64,000 bases of DNA. Source: Psychroserpens sp. GTDB taxonomy: Bacteria; Bacteroidota; Bacteroidia; Flavobacteriales; Flavobacteriaceae. The stretch lies in NCBI GenBank assembly GCA_017643165.1, contig JAEPNY010000005.1, positions 62,001 to 126,000 of the forward strand. Direction: 5' to 3'. Positions 53,199 through 62,126 of the stretch are shown here, piece after piece. Within the stretch, counting starts at the first letter, position 1, and each line of letters starts with the position of its first letter. The notes beneath the pieces are model-generated. The model had not been told where the DNA came from, did no database searches, and worked only from the letters and a program-made list of their open reading frames with translations. The translations under genes were made by a program, and so were the position numbers.

Positions 53199-53813
53199 AT
53201 GCGAAAGATATTATTCGGTGTTGTTATTACTTTGGTCATTCTTTTCACCTTCAAATATTGTGGTGATAAAAAGGAAGAAAAAATTACCCTTCAAGAACAT
53301 ACATCTCTATTACAAGAACAAATAAAAAACGTAGGTAAACTGGTTGTAACTGAAGGTCACTTCAGCGAAGTATTTACTTATGAGAATTCCAAAGCAATTT
53401 TTGGTGATCTTCTTGAGGCTAAAAAGCAAGCTATTGTAATTGTAAATGCTGACGTTACGGTTGGTTATGATTTAAGTCAAATGAAATACGAAATTGATGA
53501 AAACAATCAAGTGTTACGCATTGTAAATATCCCTGAAGAGGAAATCAAGATCAGCCCAGATCTCGAATACTACGATATTCAAGCAGACTTTTTCAATCAA
53601 TTTGAGGCAGAAGACTACAATGAGATCAAAGAAACGGTTAAAGCATCACTGATGAAAAAGATTGAAGGTTCAGAATTAAAGTCGAACGCGCAAAATCGTT
53701 TGATCAGTGAATTATCGAAGTTCTTGATTCTAACGAATACTTTAGGTTGGACTCTTGAATATAATCAGCAACCAATAGAGGCTCCAGAACAACTATTTCA
53801 GTTAAAACTTTAG
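53199..53813 (+). CDS. DUF4230 family membrane-anchored protein
   Basis: The 204-residue protein has an N-terminal hydrophobic segment (4-20) acting as signal anchor. A Val/Lys-rich body of the DUF4230 type follows (GKLVVTEGHFSEVFTYE, AIVIVNADVTVGYDLSQMKYEID, IPEEEIKISPDLEYYDIQADFFN). The family occurs in many bacteria, without a known function. The stop overlaps the end of the converging hydroxylase gene by 4 bp. Confidence 0.85.
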   Translation: MRKILFGVVITLVILFTFKYCGDKKEEKITLQEHTSLLQEQIKNVGKLVVTEGHFSEVFTYENSKAIFGDLLEAKKQAIVIVNADVTVGYDLSQMKYEIDENNQVLRIVNIPEEEIKISPDLEYYDIQADFFNQFEAEDYNEIKETVKASLMKKIEGSELKSNAQNRLISELSKFLILTNTLGWTLEYNQQPIEAPEQLFQLKL

Positions 53814-55564
53814 TTTTTGATTAGTGCTAAACCATCATCAATAAGATGGGCAATGGCTGGTCTAGATAGTTTCAATGCATTTAAATGCGCTAAGACTTCT
53901 TCACGCAATGCATGCTGTTCCAAAACACATAACTCATATAATTCTAGAGATAATAACCAATCTTCGGAATGATTCGTCATCAGTGTCTCAAAAATTTCTT
54001 GTCCAAGTTGACCATTAAATGAATCTGAACGCATATTGCGCACTTGCGCATACAAATCTTCCAACTCGGCTTTTAAATGGTTCTTTTTCTGCTGAATGGT
54101 TTTTGTCTCAGAAACGTGATATAAGTTGTCAAAAGACCTGAAATCTGCAGCGCCTGCAAAGGCAGAAACTATTGAAGATCCAACAGCCAACTTAAAGGTG
54201 CCCTGCTCAGGCGAAAACAAAATACGATCTTTATATTTTACAGTACAGTCTTCAAATTCAATAAGAATTAGTTTTCCAAAAACATTACGAATTCCAGTGA
54301 CATTAAGACCTTCGACGGTGATGCCACTTTCATAGGTGATTGCAATGTATTTTCCGTCATAAAAATTATAAGCCTTCAAATCAAGTGGTCCCATATCTTC
54401 AATGGCTAAACTAATACCCTTCAATTTTCCAATAGGAGAACAAAAGCCATTCTGATTACCTTCTGTGCCATGTCCAATCAATTCTTTTTCTCTGTTAGCC
54501 AAAGCTGTAGGACCTTCCGTTTTAAAGAACACAACATTATTATCCTCATCTGTAATCATTTCAGTAAACACTCCTGAGATCTGTAATCCAGTATTTAATT
54601 CAATACTTCCAATTTTCTTTGAATCAATAAGTTTTCGCAGACCTCTAAAACCACCTTTACGCAAAGCCATAGTATTTGCGAATTCTTCTAAAACTTGCAT
54701 TAAATAAGCAAAATCGGGAGTAACAAATAGCTGCGGTTGTGGCTGGGTAATATCAAATTCTATGTCTGCAGCATCAATACTGTAGTCTTGTTTTTCAACA
54801 TCATTCGTCATACACCATTCGCTTTCGCCAATAGAAGATAAGAGACCAGCACCATAGATCTTAGGATCATCGATTGTGCCTATTAAGCCATACTCAACGG
54901 TCCACCAATGCAGGTTTCTAATTTTGGCCATTTCAGACAATGGTACTTTCTTTTGCTGAAGTTCATGTACTAAAGTTTCAGCATTTTCAATGGCTTCAGG
55001 TGTAGAATCTGCTGCTTCTTTCAAAATCGAAAGTGTTCTTACGGCTTCGTACATGTCGTTATCATGAGATGAAAGAATCGCTTTAGCACCAATCTCACCA
55101 AAACGCCTTAAGTATTCAGCATAATCTGGATTTGCTATAATTGGTGCATGGCCTGCGGCCTCATGAATTATGTCGGGTGCAGGTGTGTATTCGATATTCT
55201 CAAGTTGCCTAATGTCTGATGCGATGACTAATACTTTATAGGCCTGAAATTCCATAAATGCATTAGGTGGTATAAAACCGTCAACAGCCACGGCAGCCCA
55301 TCCAATATCTTTTAAGATACGATTCATGCCATACATGCTCGGTATATCATCTATGGAAATTCCTGTCATCTCCAATCCTTTAACGTAAGAATTATGAGCA
55401 ACTTTGCTTAAATAGGAAACATTCTTTCGCATCACATAACGCCAAACTGCCTGATCAATTGGAGAATAATCCTCGTAGTTTTGAGGCTTAATAAATTGTT
55501 TTAAATGTGGTGGTAATCGATCTATAAGTGGGTTGCTTTCTATTGGAGTCTGCATGAAATTCAA
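53810..55564 (-). CDS. Aromatic amino acid hydroxylase, long form
   Basis: The 584-residue protein starts with a biopterin-dependent hydroxylase domain (about 30-340). The iron ligands are His134 and His139 in PDIIHEAAGHAP and Glu224 in HWWTVEYGL. This fold hydroxylates Phe (or Trp/Tyr) using tetrahydropterin and oxygen. Typical bacterial PhhA has about 260-300 residues, so the C-terminal 240-300 residues are an addition. They contain a beta-rich part (VEGLNVTGIRNVFGKLILIEFED) and a helical tail. The ATG at 55564 is used; an ATG three codons on is possible. It is next to the phenylacetate genes, consistent with aromatic catabolism. Confidence 0.88.
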   Translation of the reverse strand: MNFMQTPIESNPLIDRLPPHLKQFIKPQNYEDYSPIDQAVWRYVMRKNVSYLSKVAHNSYVKGLEMTGISIDDIPSMYGMNRILKDIGWAAVAVDGFIPPNAFMEFQAYKVLVIASDIRQLENIEYTPAPDIIHEAAGHAPIIANPDYAEYLRRFGEIGAKAILSSHDNDMYEAVRTLSILKEAADSTPEAIENAETLVHELQQKKVPLSEMAKIRNLHWWTVEYGLIGTIDDPKIYGAGLLSSIGESEWCMTNDVEKQDYSIDAADIEFDITQPQPQLFVTPDFAYLMQVLEEFANTMALRKGGFRGLRKLIDSKKIGSIELNTGLQISGVFTEMITDEDNNVVFFKTEGPTALANREKELIGHGTEGNQNGFCSPIGKLKGISLAIEDMGPLDLKAYNFYDGKYIAITYESGITVEGLNVTGIRNVFGKLILIEFEDCTVKYKDRILFSPEQGTFKLAVGSSIVSAFAGAADFRSFDNLYHVSETKTIQQKKNHLKAELEDLYAQVRNMRSDSFNGQLGQEIFETLMTNHSEDWLLSLELYELCVLEQHALREEVLAHLNALKLSRPAIAHLIDDGLALIKN

Positions 55565-55659
55565 ATATAAAAGACAAAGTTAAGTATAAATGATTGCAAT
55601 ATTGAATACTATAACTAATCAAAGGAACTATTCTTTTTTGAATCTGTATCTTCGTAATA

Positions 55660-56229
55660 ATGAAACCAGAAACTCGGAAAAACGAAATTATAATAAAAGC
55701 AGCCGCACTATTTAAAGATAAAGGTTACAGTGCTGTTACGATGCGTGATTTGGCAACTGCTTTAGGGATAAAAGCGGCAAGTTTATATAATCATATCGAC
55801 TCTAAACAAGCCATACTTCAAGATATTATTCTATCAATTGCCGAAGAGTTCACAGCAGGAATGGAAACAATTCTGCAAGATGAAGGTTCGAGTATTAATC
55901 GTCTCAATCAAATTATCCAATTACATGTTACAATTGCGAGTAGAAATGCAGATGGAATGGCTGCACTAAATACAGATTGGATGCATTTGGAAAATAAGTT
56001 GGACTATTATTTGAGCTTGAGAGATACATATGAAAATAACTTTCGAAATATTATTATTGATGGGATTGAGCAAGGCGAAATTAAGGATGAAAACGTTGAG
56101 GTGATCCTGTTTTCTATGCTCTCAACATTAAGATCCTTGTATTTGTGGATTCCTAAAAAAGAAGATTTAAATATCGATCAACTTTCTGATAGTTTAAGCG
56201 CTATACTGATTAGTGGGATTAACACATAG
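55660..56229 (+). CDS. TetR/AcrR family regulator, probable repressor of the paa operon
   Basis: The 189-residue regulator has an N-terminal TetR helix-turn-helix (about 8-55; KDKGYSAVTMRDLATALGIKAASLYNHIDSK) and a helical ligand domain. The paa genes begin 126 bp downstream on the same strand, after a palindrome placed at the predicted paa transcript start. This makes phenylacetyl-CoA or a related CoA thioester a likely inducer, as for PaaR. The ligand is inferred. The gene probably has its own promoter (TTTTTTG near 55631, TATCTTCG near 55648). Confidence 0.88.
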   Translation: MKPETRKNEIIIKAAALFKDKGYSAVTMRDLATALGIKAASLYNHIDSKQAILQDIILSIAEEFTAGMETILQDEGSSINRLNQIIQLHVTIASRNADGMAALNTDWMHLENKLDYYLSLRDTYENNFRNIIIDGIEQGEIKDENVEVILFSMLSTLRSLYLWIPKKEDLNIDQLSDSLSAILISGINT

Positions 56230-56245
56230 TTAAGAATTAATTTCG

Positions 56246-56278
56246 TAAATTTGTATCGCAAACTAACAACTGTTAGTT
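56246..56278 (+). promoter_or_regulatory. paa promoter with palindromic operator
   Basis: TAAATTTG (56246-56253) is a perfect -7 box. AACTAACA (56261-56268) and TGTTAGTT (56271-56278) form an 18-bp palindrome with a 2-bp centre, placed at the expected transcription start. A TetR repressor bound here would block the start. The palindrome runs into seven T, so it might also act as terminator of the regulator gene. Confidence 0.6.
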
Positions 56279-56355
56279 TTTTTATTCTAAAAACACGATA
56301 ACGTTTTCGGAATGAATTAGATTAAACTATTGATTATTAATTAGTATTTGAATTC

Positions 56356-57429
56356 ATGGCAGAATTCCATAAGGTAAAGCTAGCTGAAGTTTACAAGGAG
56401 ACCGATGATACTTCGGTTCTTACTTTTGACATTCCTGAAGAACTTAAAAACGATTTTGAGTTTCATCAGGGTCAGCATCTAACGTTAAGGCAGATCATCA
56501 ACGGTGAAGACGTTAGACGTTCGTATTCGCTATGCACGAGTCCATTAGAGAATCAGTGGTCGGTGGCTGTAAAACAGATTCCAGGCGGCAAGTTCTCAAC
56601 CTTTGTTAATGAGGAACTACAAACGGGCGACGAATTGGAGATCATGGCACCTAGCGGTACCTTCGGTGTGAAAGTGAATCCTGAAGTCGGCAAAAATTAT
56701 TTGTTTTTTGCGGCAGGTAGTGGAATTACGCCAGTCATGTCAATGATCAAAACACACTTAGCTGCTGAACCTAATTCAACTTGTAAGCTGTTTTATGTGA
56801 ATAAAACGGCAAAATCAATTATCTTTAAGGAAGAGCTTGAGCAGCTTCGTAATACATATTTTGGACGTCTTGAAATATATTATTTCCTGACTCAGGAGCG
56901 TCGTGACATTGATCTCTTTAATGGGAGGTTTGATGATGAAAAAATGGCTGTTCTAACTAAGACGTTTATCGACATTCCTGATACGAATGAAGTGTTTTTA
57001 TGTGGTCCTGAAAACATGGTGAACTATGTAAGCGAATATTTGATAAATGCTGGATTACCAAAAGAATTGGTGCATTTCGAATTGTTCGTTACTGGCTTAT
57101 CTGAAGAAGATATAAAACGTCAAGAACGCTTGGCTAAGCAAAATGTGGAAGGGACCGAAGTAGTCATTGTTGATGGTGGTAAAGAGTTCTTATTTACGAT
57201 GACCAGTGATTACGATAATATTCTTGATGCAGCGCTTAATGCAGGTGCCGATTTACCTTTCGCTTGTAAAGGTGGTGTTTGTAGTACTTGCAAATGTCAA
57301 GTAACAGAAGGTGAGGTTGAGATGAAAATTAATTATGCTCTCGAAGATAAAGAGGTAGCACAAAACTTTGTATTGAGCTGTCAAGCGGTTCCAACGACCG
57401 ATAAAGTAGTAGTTGACTTTGATGTTTAG
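56356..57429 (+). CDS. paaE: Phenylacetyl-CoA 1,2-epoxidase reductase subunit
   Basis: The 357-residue reductase passes electrons from NADPH to the epoxidase. It has an FAD domain (about 5-105, with RRSYSLCTS), an NAD(P) domain (about 110-225, with GSGITPVMSM and LCGPENMVN) and a C-terminal plant-type 2Fe-2S ferredoxin (about 265-350, ligands in CKGGVCSTCKC plus a later Cys in LSCQAVP). The order E-A-B-C-D, with the reductase first, differs from E. coli (A-B-C-D-E) but is familiar in Flavobacteriia. It is the first gene behind the paa operator. Confidence 0.96.
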   Translation: MAEFHKVKLAEVYKETDDTSVLTFDIPEELKNDFEFHQGQHLTLRQIINGEDVRRSYSLCTSPLENQWSVAVKQIPGGKFSTFVNEELQTGDELEIMAPSGTFGVKVNPEVGKNYLFFAAGSGITPVMSMIKTHLAAEPNSTCKLFYVNKTAKSIIFKEELEQLRNTYFGRLEIYYFLTQERRDIDLFNGRFDDEKMAVLTKTFIDIPDTNEVFLCGPENMVNYVSEYLINAGLPKELVHFELFVTGLSEEDIKRQERLAKQNVEGTEVVIVDGGKEFLFTMTSDYDNILDAALNAGADLPFACKGGVCSTCKCQVTEGEVEMKINYALEDKEVAQNFVLSCQAVPTTDKVVVDFDV

Positions 57430-57514
57430 TCATTAAGCATCAATTCTGCATATAATGAAAAAGAAAAAATAAACTTGCTTGTGGTTTTGAACCAATAGCG
57501 TAAAGCAAAAAAAG

Positions 57515-58471
57515 ATGAGTGAAGAACAGATTAGAAGTTTAGAAAGAAATTTTAACGAGCGTATTGAACGCGACGAAAAAATTGAACCTAAAGATTGGAT
57601 GCCGGAAAAGTATCGTAAGACACATATCCGACAAATATCACAGCACGCGCATTCAGAAATCGTAGGGATGTTACCTGAAGGAAACTGGATCACACGTGCA
57701 CCATCATTAAGACGAAAAGTTGCCTTATTGGCGAAAGTACAAGATGAAGCAGGTCATGGATTGTATTTATATAGCGCTTGCGAAACTCTTGGTGTTTCTC
57801 GTGATGAGTTGTATGAGCAATTACATACTGGAAAGGCGAAATACTCGAGCATATTCAATTATCCTGCACTAACATGGGCAGATATGGGTGCTATTGGTTG
57901 GTTGGTAGATGGTGCAGCCATTATCAATCAAGTACCACTTTGTAATACGTCTTATGGACCATATGCACGAGCTATGATTCGTGTATGTAAAGAAGAGAGT
58001 TTCCACCAAAGACAAGGCTTCGAGATCATGCTGAAGTTGGCTAACGGAACACCTGAACAAAAAGAAATGGCGCAAGACGCTTTAAATAGATGGTGGTGGC
58101 CAAGTTTAATGATGCTTGGACCAACAGATGATAAATCAGTTCATACAGAGCAATCCATGAAATGGAAGTTAAAGCGTAAAACGAACGATGAATTGCGTCA
58201 GCAGTTTATTGATCAAACGGTTCCTCAAGCAGATGTATTGGGCTTAACAATTCCTGATCCAGATCTAAAATGGAATGAAGAACGCCAAAGTTATGACTTC
58301 GGTGAGATCGATTGGGATGAGTTCTGGCAGGTAGTAAAAGGTCACGGACCAATGAACAAGGAACGCATGAAAGCACGTGTTGGTGCTTGGGAACGTGGAA
58401 CTTGGGTACGTGATGCTGCAATGGCTCACGCCGAAAAGAAACAAGCAAGAAAAGAAAAACAAGTAGTTTAA
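57515..58471 (+). CDS. paaA: 1,2-phenylacetyl-CoA epoxidase, catalytic subunit
   Basis: The 318-residue catalytic subunit of the bacterial multicomponent oxygenase epoxidises the ring of phenylacetyl-CoA. The di-iron ligands lie in [14 protein letters not shown] (near 87) and [11 protein letters not shown] (near 165), each giving a Glu and a nearby His. It forms a core with PaaC, bridged by PaaB. Length and sequence are typical. It is encoded 86 bp after paaE and 12 bp before paaB. Confidence 0.97.
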   Translation: MSEEQIRSLERNFNERIERDEKIEPKDWMPEKYRKTHIRQISQHAHSEIVGMLPEGNWITRAPSLRRKVALLAKVQDEAGHGLYLYSACETLGVSRDELYEQLHTGKAKYSSIFNYPALTWADMGAIGWLVDGAAIINQVPLCNTSYGPYARAMIRVCKEESFHQRQGFEIMLKLANGTPEQKEMAQDALNRWWWPSLMMLGPTDDKSVHTEQSMKWKLKRKTNDELRQQFIDQTVPQADVLGLTIPDPDLKWNEERQSYDFGEIDWDEFWQVVKGHGPMNKERMKARVGAWERGTWVRDAAMAHAEKKQARKEKQVV

Positions 58472-58483
58472 ATAAATAACGAT

Positions 58484-58771
58484 ATGGCAACGAAAAACTG
58501 GCCACTTTGGGAAATCTTCGTAAGAAGTAAAAACGGATTAGAACATAGACATTTTGGGAGCCTGCACGCGGCTGATGCTGAAATGGCGCTTGAAAACGCT
58601 AGAGATGTCTACACGAGAAGAAATGAAGGTGTGAGTATTTGGGTTGTAGAATCCAAACACATCACAGCCTCCAATCCCGAAAATAATGGTGAATTATTTG
58701 AGCCTGCTCAAGATAAGGTATATCGCCATCCTACCTTTTATGATGTGCCGGATGAAGTAAAACATATGTAA
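58484..58771 (+). CDS. paaB: 1,2-phenylacetyl-CoA epoxidase subunit PaaB
   Basis: The 95-residue subunit is the small bridging component of the epoxidase. WPLWEIFVRSKNGLEHRHFGSLHAAD at the start and ARDVYTRRNEGVSIWVV in the middle are the conserved core. No metal ligand is expected. It overlaps paaC by one base (ATGA-type junction), which fits the fixed stoichiometry of the complex. Confidence 0.97.
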   Translation: MATKNWPLWEIFVRSKNGLEHRHFGSLHAADAEMALENARDVYTRRNEGVSIWVVESKHITASNPENNGELFEPAQDKVYRHPTFYDVPDEVKHM

Positions 58772-59526
58772 TGAAGAACGAGAATTTATACAATTATATA
58801 TTAGGAATTGCTGATAATTCATTAATTCTAGGTCAACGCCTAGGTGAATTGACTGGTCATGGACCTAGCCTTGAGACTGATATTGCATGCACTAACATCT
58901 CACTCGATCTGTTTGGTCAAGTGAGAAGTTATTTTCAATATGCTGGTAAAATAGCAGGCGATGGTCGTTCAGAAGATGATATCGCTATGCTTCGCAAAGA
59001 ACGTGATTACAAGAATGTATTACTTGTTGAACAACCAAATACTAACTTTGCCTACACGATAGGTAGACAGTTTCTATTTGATGCGTATCATTTAGCCTTC
59101 CTTAAAGAGTTACAAAAAAGTCCTGATCTAACCTTATCTGCTATAGCAAATAAGTGCGTGAAAGAAGTGAGTTACCATGAGCGTTTCTCTTCAGACTGGG
59201 TTAGACGTCTTGGTGACGGAACGGAAGAGAGTCGCGAAAAAATGCAAGAAGCGATCAATGATCTTTGGATGTATACTGATGAATTATTCCACCAAACAGA
59301 TGCTGATAAAGAAGTCGTGGAACAAGGAATCGGCGTTGATGTTACCAGATTGAAAGATACATACTATAATTACGTTGGTGAAGTTCTAGAAGAAGCAACT
59401 TTAGTAGTTCCTGAATCAAAATATTTTCATAAAGGAGGTAAGAACGGCATTCACACAGAACACTTGGGATATATCCTTGCTGAGCTTCAATACATGCAAC
59501 GTGCTTATCCAAATATGGAATGGTAA
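58771..59526 (+). CDS. paaC: 1,2-phenylacetyl-CoA epoxidase structural subunit PaaC
   Basis: The 251-residue helical ferritin-like subunit supports PaaA in the epoxidase complex. Conserved pieces are the ILGQRLGELTGHGP start, SLDLFGQVRSYFQYAGKIAG and VKEVSYHERFSSDW. The iron ligands are incomplete, as expected for this non-catalytic paralogue of PaaA. It overlaps paaB and is followed 19 bp later by paaD. Confidence 0.96.
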   Translation: MKNENLYNYILGIADNSLILGQRLGELTGHGPSLETDIACTNISLDLFGQVRSYFQYAGKIAGDGRSEDDIAMLRKERDYKNVLLVEQPNTNFAYTIGRQFLFDAYHLAFLKELQKSPDLTLSAIANKCVKEVSYHERFSSDWVRRLGDGTEESREKMQEAINDLWMYTDELFHQTDADKEVVEQGIGVDVTRLKDTYYNYVGEVLEEATLVVPESKYFHKGGKNGIHTEHLGYILAELQYMQRAYPNMEW

Positions 59527-59545
59527 TTTTAACGAGGAAAGTTTG

Positions 59546-60055
59546 ATGCATTCAATGACGACAACAGATCAACATATCGATGAGATTTTGATGCCAATTT
59601 TGGAAACAGTTTCAGATCCAGAAATACCTGTGTTGTCTATCATGGATATGGGTGTCGTGAGGTCGGCTATTATTATTGATGGCAAAGTGAAAGTTGAAAT
59701 CACACCTACCTACAGTGGATGCCCTGCGATGGATGTGATTGGAGATGATATTAAAAAAGCTCTAAAAGATGCTGGTTATGATTCCGAAGTAGATTTAATA
59801 TTACACCCAGCATGGACTACAGATTGGATCACACCACGTGGACGTAAAGCCCTTGAAGATTATGGAATTGCTGCGCCTCTTGAGGCAGAAGCAGATAAAG
59901 ATGTATTACTGCATGGTAAACGCATCGTTAAATGTACCAACTGTGGGTCACAGAACACGCGTTTGGTCAGTCAGTTTGGTTCAACGGCATGTAAAGCACA
60001 ATTTCAGTGTGAAGATTGCCAAGAACCTTTCGACTATTTTAAATGTTTAAAATAA
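59546..60055 (+). CDS. paaD: 1,2-phenylacetyl-CoA epoxidase assembly protein PaaD
   Basis: I use the ATG at 59546 (an ATG at 59555 is also possible); a longer TTG-opened reading overlaps paaC and is not family-like. The roughly 169-residue protein has a MIP18/SufT-like domain (DPEIPVLSIMDMGVVRS) and a C-terminal zinc-ribbon (CTNCGSQNTRLVSQFGSTACK, then CEDC). PaaD is thought to help assemble the metal site of the epoxidase. It is the last gene before the palindromic element that splits the operon. Confidence 0.95.
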   Translation: MHSMTTTDQHIDEILMPILETVSDPEIPVLSIMDMGVVRSAIIIDGKVKVEITPTYSGCPAMDVIGDDIKKALKDAGYDSEVDLILHPAWTTDWITPRGRKALEDYGIAAPLEAEADKDVLLHGKRIVKCTNCGSQNTRLVSQFGSTACKAQFQCEDCQEPFDYFKCLK

Positions 60056-60060
60056 TAATG

Positions 60061-60168
60061 GCGTTACCCTCTGTCGCTAAAGCTATAGAGGGTCAGGCTT
60101 TCGGCAGTCGCTTCCTCCGAAGCTTTAGCATAGGAGGGGAGCTCCAACAAAGCCTCAATCCTTAACGC
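60061..60168. repeat. Branched palindromic intergenic element
   Basis: Nested complementary segments define a cloverleaf-like fold. The outer stem pairs GCGTTA (60061-60066) with TAACGC (60163-60168). A first hairpin pairs ACCCTCT (60066-60072) with AGAGGGT (60087-60093). An inner stem pairs AGGCTTT (60095-60101) with AAAGCCT (60149-60155) and holds CCTCC/GGAGG (60114-60118, 60132-60136). GCTAAAGCT (60076-60084) also matches AGCTTTAGC (60121-60129). The G+C content is above that of the neighbourhood. I recall similar GCGTTA...TAACGC elements scattered in other Flavobacteriaceae genomes, so it is probably a mobile REP-like repeat; one copy is in this window. Confidence 0.7.
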
Positions 60169-60183
60169 AGAAGAATAATAGGT

Positions 60184-60969
60184 ATGAGCAACACTTCAAT
60201 TCTTTTAAAAATTGAAAATAAAGTAGCGTACATAACGCTCAATAGACCCGAAGTATTTAATAGCTTTAATCGGGAAATGGCATTACGTCTGCAGTCCATT
60301 TTTGATGATTGTGAAACTAATGATAAGGTTAGAGCGATTGTTTTAACAGGAAATGGAAAAGCATTTTGTGCTGGACAAGACCTGAAAGAAGTAACAGATC
60401 CAGAGCTTAATCCAGGATTTAAAAAAATTCTAGAGGAGCACTACAATCCTATAATTACTAAAATTCGAACCAGTAGCAAGCCTATTATAGGAGCTGTAAA
60501 TGGTGTGGCTGCAGGAGCTGGAGCTAATATTGCTTTAGCATGCGATATCGTAGTTGCTCATGAAAAAGTAAGCTTTATTCAAGCGTTTAGCTTAATCGGA
60601 TTAGTTCCTGATAGTGGAGGAACTTTCTTTTTACCGCGCCTTATCGGATTCCAAAAAGCACAGGCTTTAGCCATGTTAGGCGATAAAGTGTCAGCCGAAG
60701 AGGCAGAGCGACTAGGTATGATATACAAAGTCACTACACTCGAAGAATTTAATTCTGAGATCGATAGATTAGCTCTTAAACTGGCGAATATGCCGACAAA
60801 GGCCTTAGGAATGATCAAAGAACTATTCAATCAGTCAATGACCAATACTTTAGAAGATCAGTTAGCCTTAGAATCAAAATTACAGATTGAAGCTGCACAG
60901 AGTGAAGACTATGCTGAAGGTGTTGCTTCATTTATAGAAAAACGCCAACCACAATTCAAAGGAAAATAA
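60184..60969 (+). CDS. paaG: 2-(1,2-epoxy-1,2-dihydrophenyl)acetyl-CoA isomerase
   Basis: The 261-residue crotonase-fold protein has oxyanion-loop elements CAGQDLKEV (near 60) and NGVAAGAGANIALACD (near 102). The stretch SLIGLVPDSGGTFFLPRLIG (near 136) holds the Asp typical of PaaG rather than the Glu of hydratases (PaaF). It isomerises the ring epoxide to the oxepin. The ATG lies 16 bp after the palindromic element. A separate PaaF hydratase gene is not seen in the window. Confidence 0.9.
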   Translation: MSNTSILLKIENKVAYITLNRPEVFNSFNREMALRLQSIFDDCETNDKVRAIVLTGNGKAFCAGQDLKEVTDPELNPGFKKILEEHYNPIITKIRTSSKPIIGAVNGVAAGAGANIALACDIVVAHEKVSFIQAFSLIGLVPDSGGTFFLPRLIGFQKAQALAMLGDKVSAEEAERLGMIYKVTTLEEFNSEIDRLALKLANMPTKALGMIKELFNQSMTNTLEDQLALESKLQIEAAQSEDYAEGVASFIEKRQPQFKGK

Positions 60970-60971
60970 AC

Positions 60972-62126
60972 ATGAACGTAGGAATCATCGGTTCAGGAAC
61001 CATGGGAAGCGGCATTGCACAAGTTGCTGCTACCGCTGGTTGTAAAGTCAAATTATATGATACGAATCAAGCAGCTTTGGACAACGCAAAAGCTGCACTC
61101 GAAAAGATCCTTTCGCGCCTCATCGAAAAAGGACGTATTGACGCTAATGAGAAGGAACGAATTCAATCTAATATTTCCTACGTAGATACTTTGAGAGATT
61201 TAAGTGATTCCAACTTAACCATAGAAGCTATCATCGAAAACCTTGAGATCAAACAAAAGGTATTCAAAGAACTTGAGACTTATGTTACTGACCAATGCAT
61301 TATTGCGTCTAATACCTCTAGTTTATCTATTGCATCCATAGCCGCATCATTAGAAAAGCCCGAACGATGTGTTGGGATTCACTTTTTTAATCCAGCACCA
61401 TTAATGAAGTTGGTTGAGGTGATTCCGGCAGTTCAGACGTCTAAAGAAGTTTTAGATACGTCTGTGCAAACGATTAGCGATTGGAAGAAAGTAGTAGCAA
61501 TAGCCAAAGACACACCTGGCTTTATTGTAAATCGTGTGGCACGACCATTTTACGGCGAGGCTTTGCGAATCTATGAAGAAGGCATTGCCGATTTTGCGAC
61601 CATCGATTGGAGTTTGAAAACATTGGGTGGTTTCCGAATGGGACCATTCGAACTTATGGATTTCATCGGAAATGATGTCAATTATACAGTTACTGAAACG
61701 GTATTTACAGCCTTCTACTTTGATCCGCGATATAAGCCAGCGTTCACTCAGAAACGATTTGCTGAAGCAGGTTACCTCGGAAGAAAATCAGGTCGAGGGT
61801 ATTACGATTATGCCGAAGGTGCTGAAAAACCTATACCTAATGAAGATCAGGAGTTAGCACAGTCAATCTTTGATCGTGTCCTTGTTATGTTAATAAACGA
61901 AGCTGCAGATGCCCTGTTTTTAAATATAGCCTCAGCCGAAGACATAGATAATGCCATGACGAAAGGTGTGAATTACCCGAAAGGGCTCCTGTCTTGGGCA
62001 GATGAGAAAGGAATAGATTGGTGCGTGTCTCAATTGGATAAGCTCTATGATGAGTATCATGAAGATCGTTATCGCTGTAGTCCGCTGCTACGCAGAATGA
62101 AAAAGACTCAAAAGACATTTTTCTAA
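60972..62126 (+). CDS. paaH: 3-hydroxyadipyl-CoA dehydrogenase
   Basis: The 384-residue NAD-dependent 3-hydroxyacyl-CoA dehydrogenase has the Rossmann motif IGSGTMGSGIAQ (near 5-16), the catalytic-His region VGIHFFNPAPLMKLVEVI (near 135) and VNRVARPFYGEALRI. A second C-terminal domain half (about 290-384) makes it longer than single-domain enzymes (about 285), as in PaaH. It starts 2 bp after paaG and overlaps paaI by 1 bp. Confidence 0.94.
   Translation: MNVGIIGSGTMGSGIAQVAATAGCKVKLYDTNQAALDNAKAALEKILSRLIEKGRIDANEKERIQSNISYVDTLRDLSDSNLTIEAIIENLEIKQKVFKELETYVTDQCIIASNTSSLSIASIAASLEKPERCVGIHFFNPAPLMKLVEVIPAVQTSKEVLDTSVQTISDWKKVVAIAKDTPGFIVNRVARPFYGEALRIYEEGIADFATIDWSLKTLGGFRMGPFELMDFIGNDVNYTVTETVFTAFYFDPRYKPAFTQKRFAEAGYLGRKSGRGYYDYAEGAEKPIPNEDQELAQSIFDRVLVMLINEAADALFLNIASAEDIDNAMTKGVNYPKGLLSWADEKGIDWCVSQLDKLYDEYHEDRYRCSPLLRRMKKTQKTFF

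Noticed and set aside
53355..53370. GTCACTTCAG on the plus strand, one base from the complement of the LytTR repeat
   Set aside because: It lies inside the DUF4230 coding region, has no partner repeat 21 bp away and no TAnnTTTG box at the proper distance.
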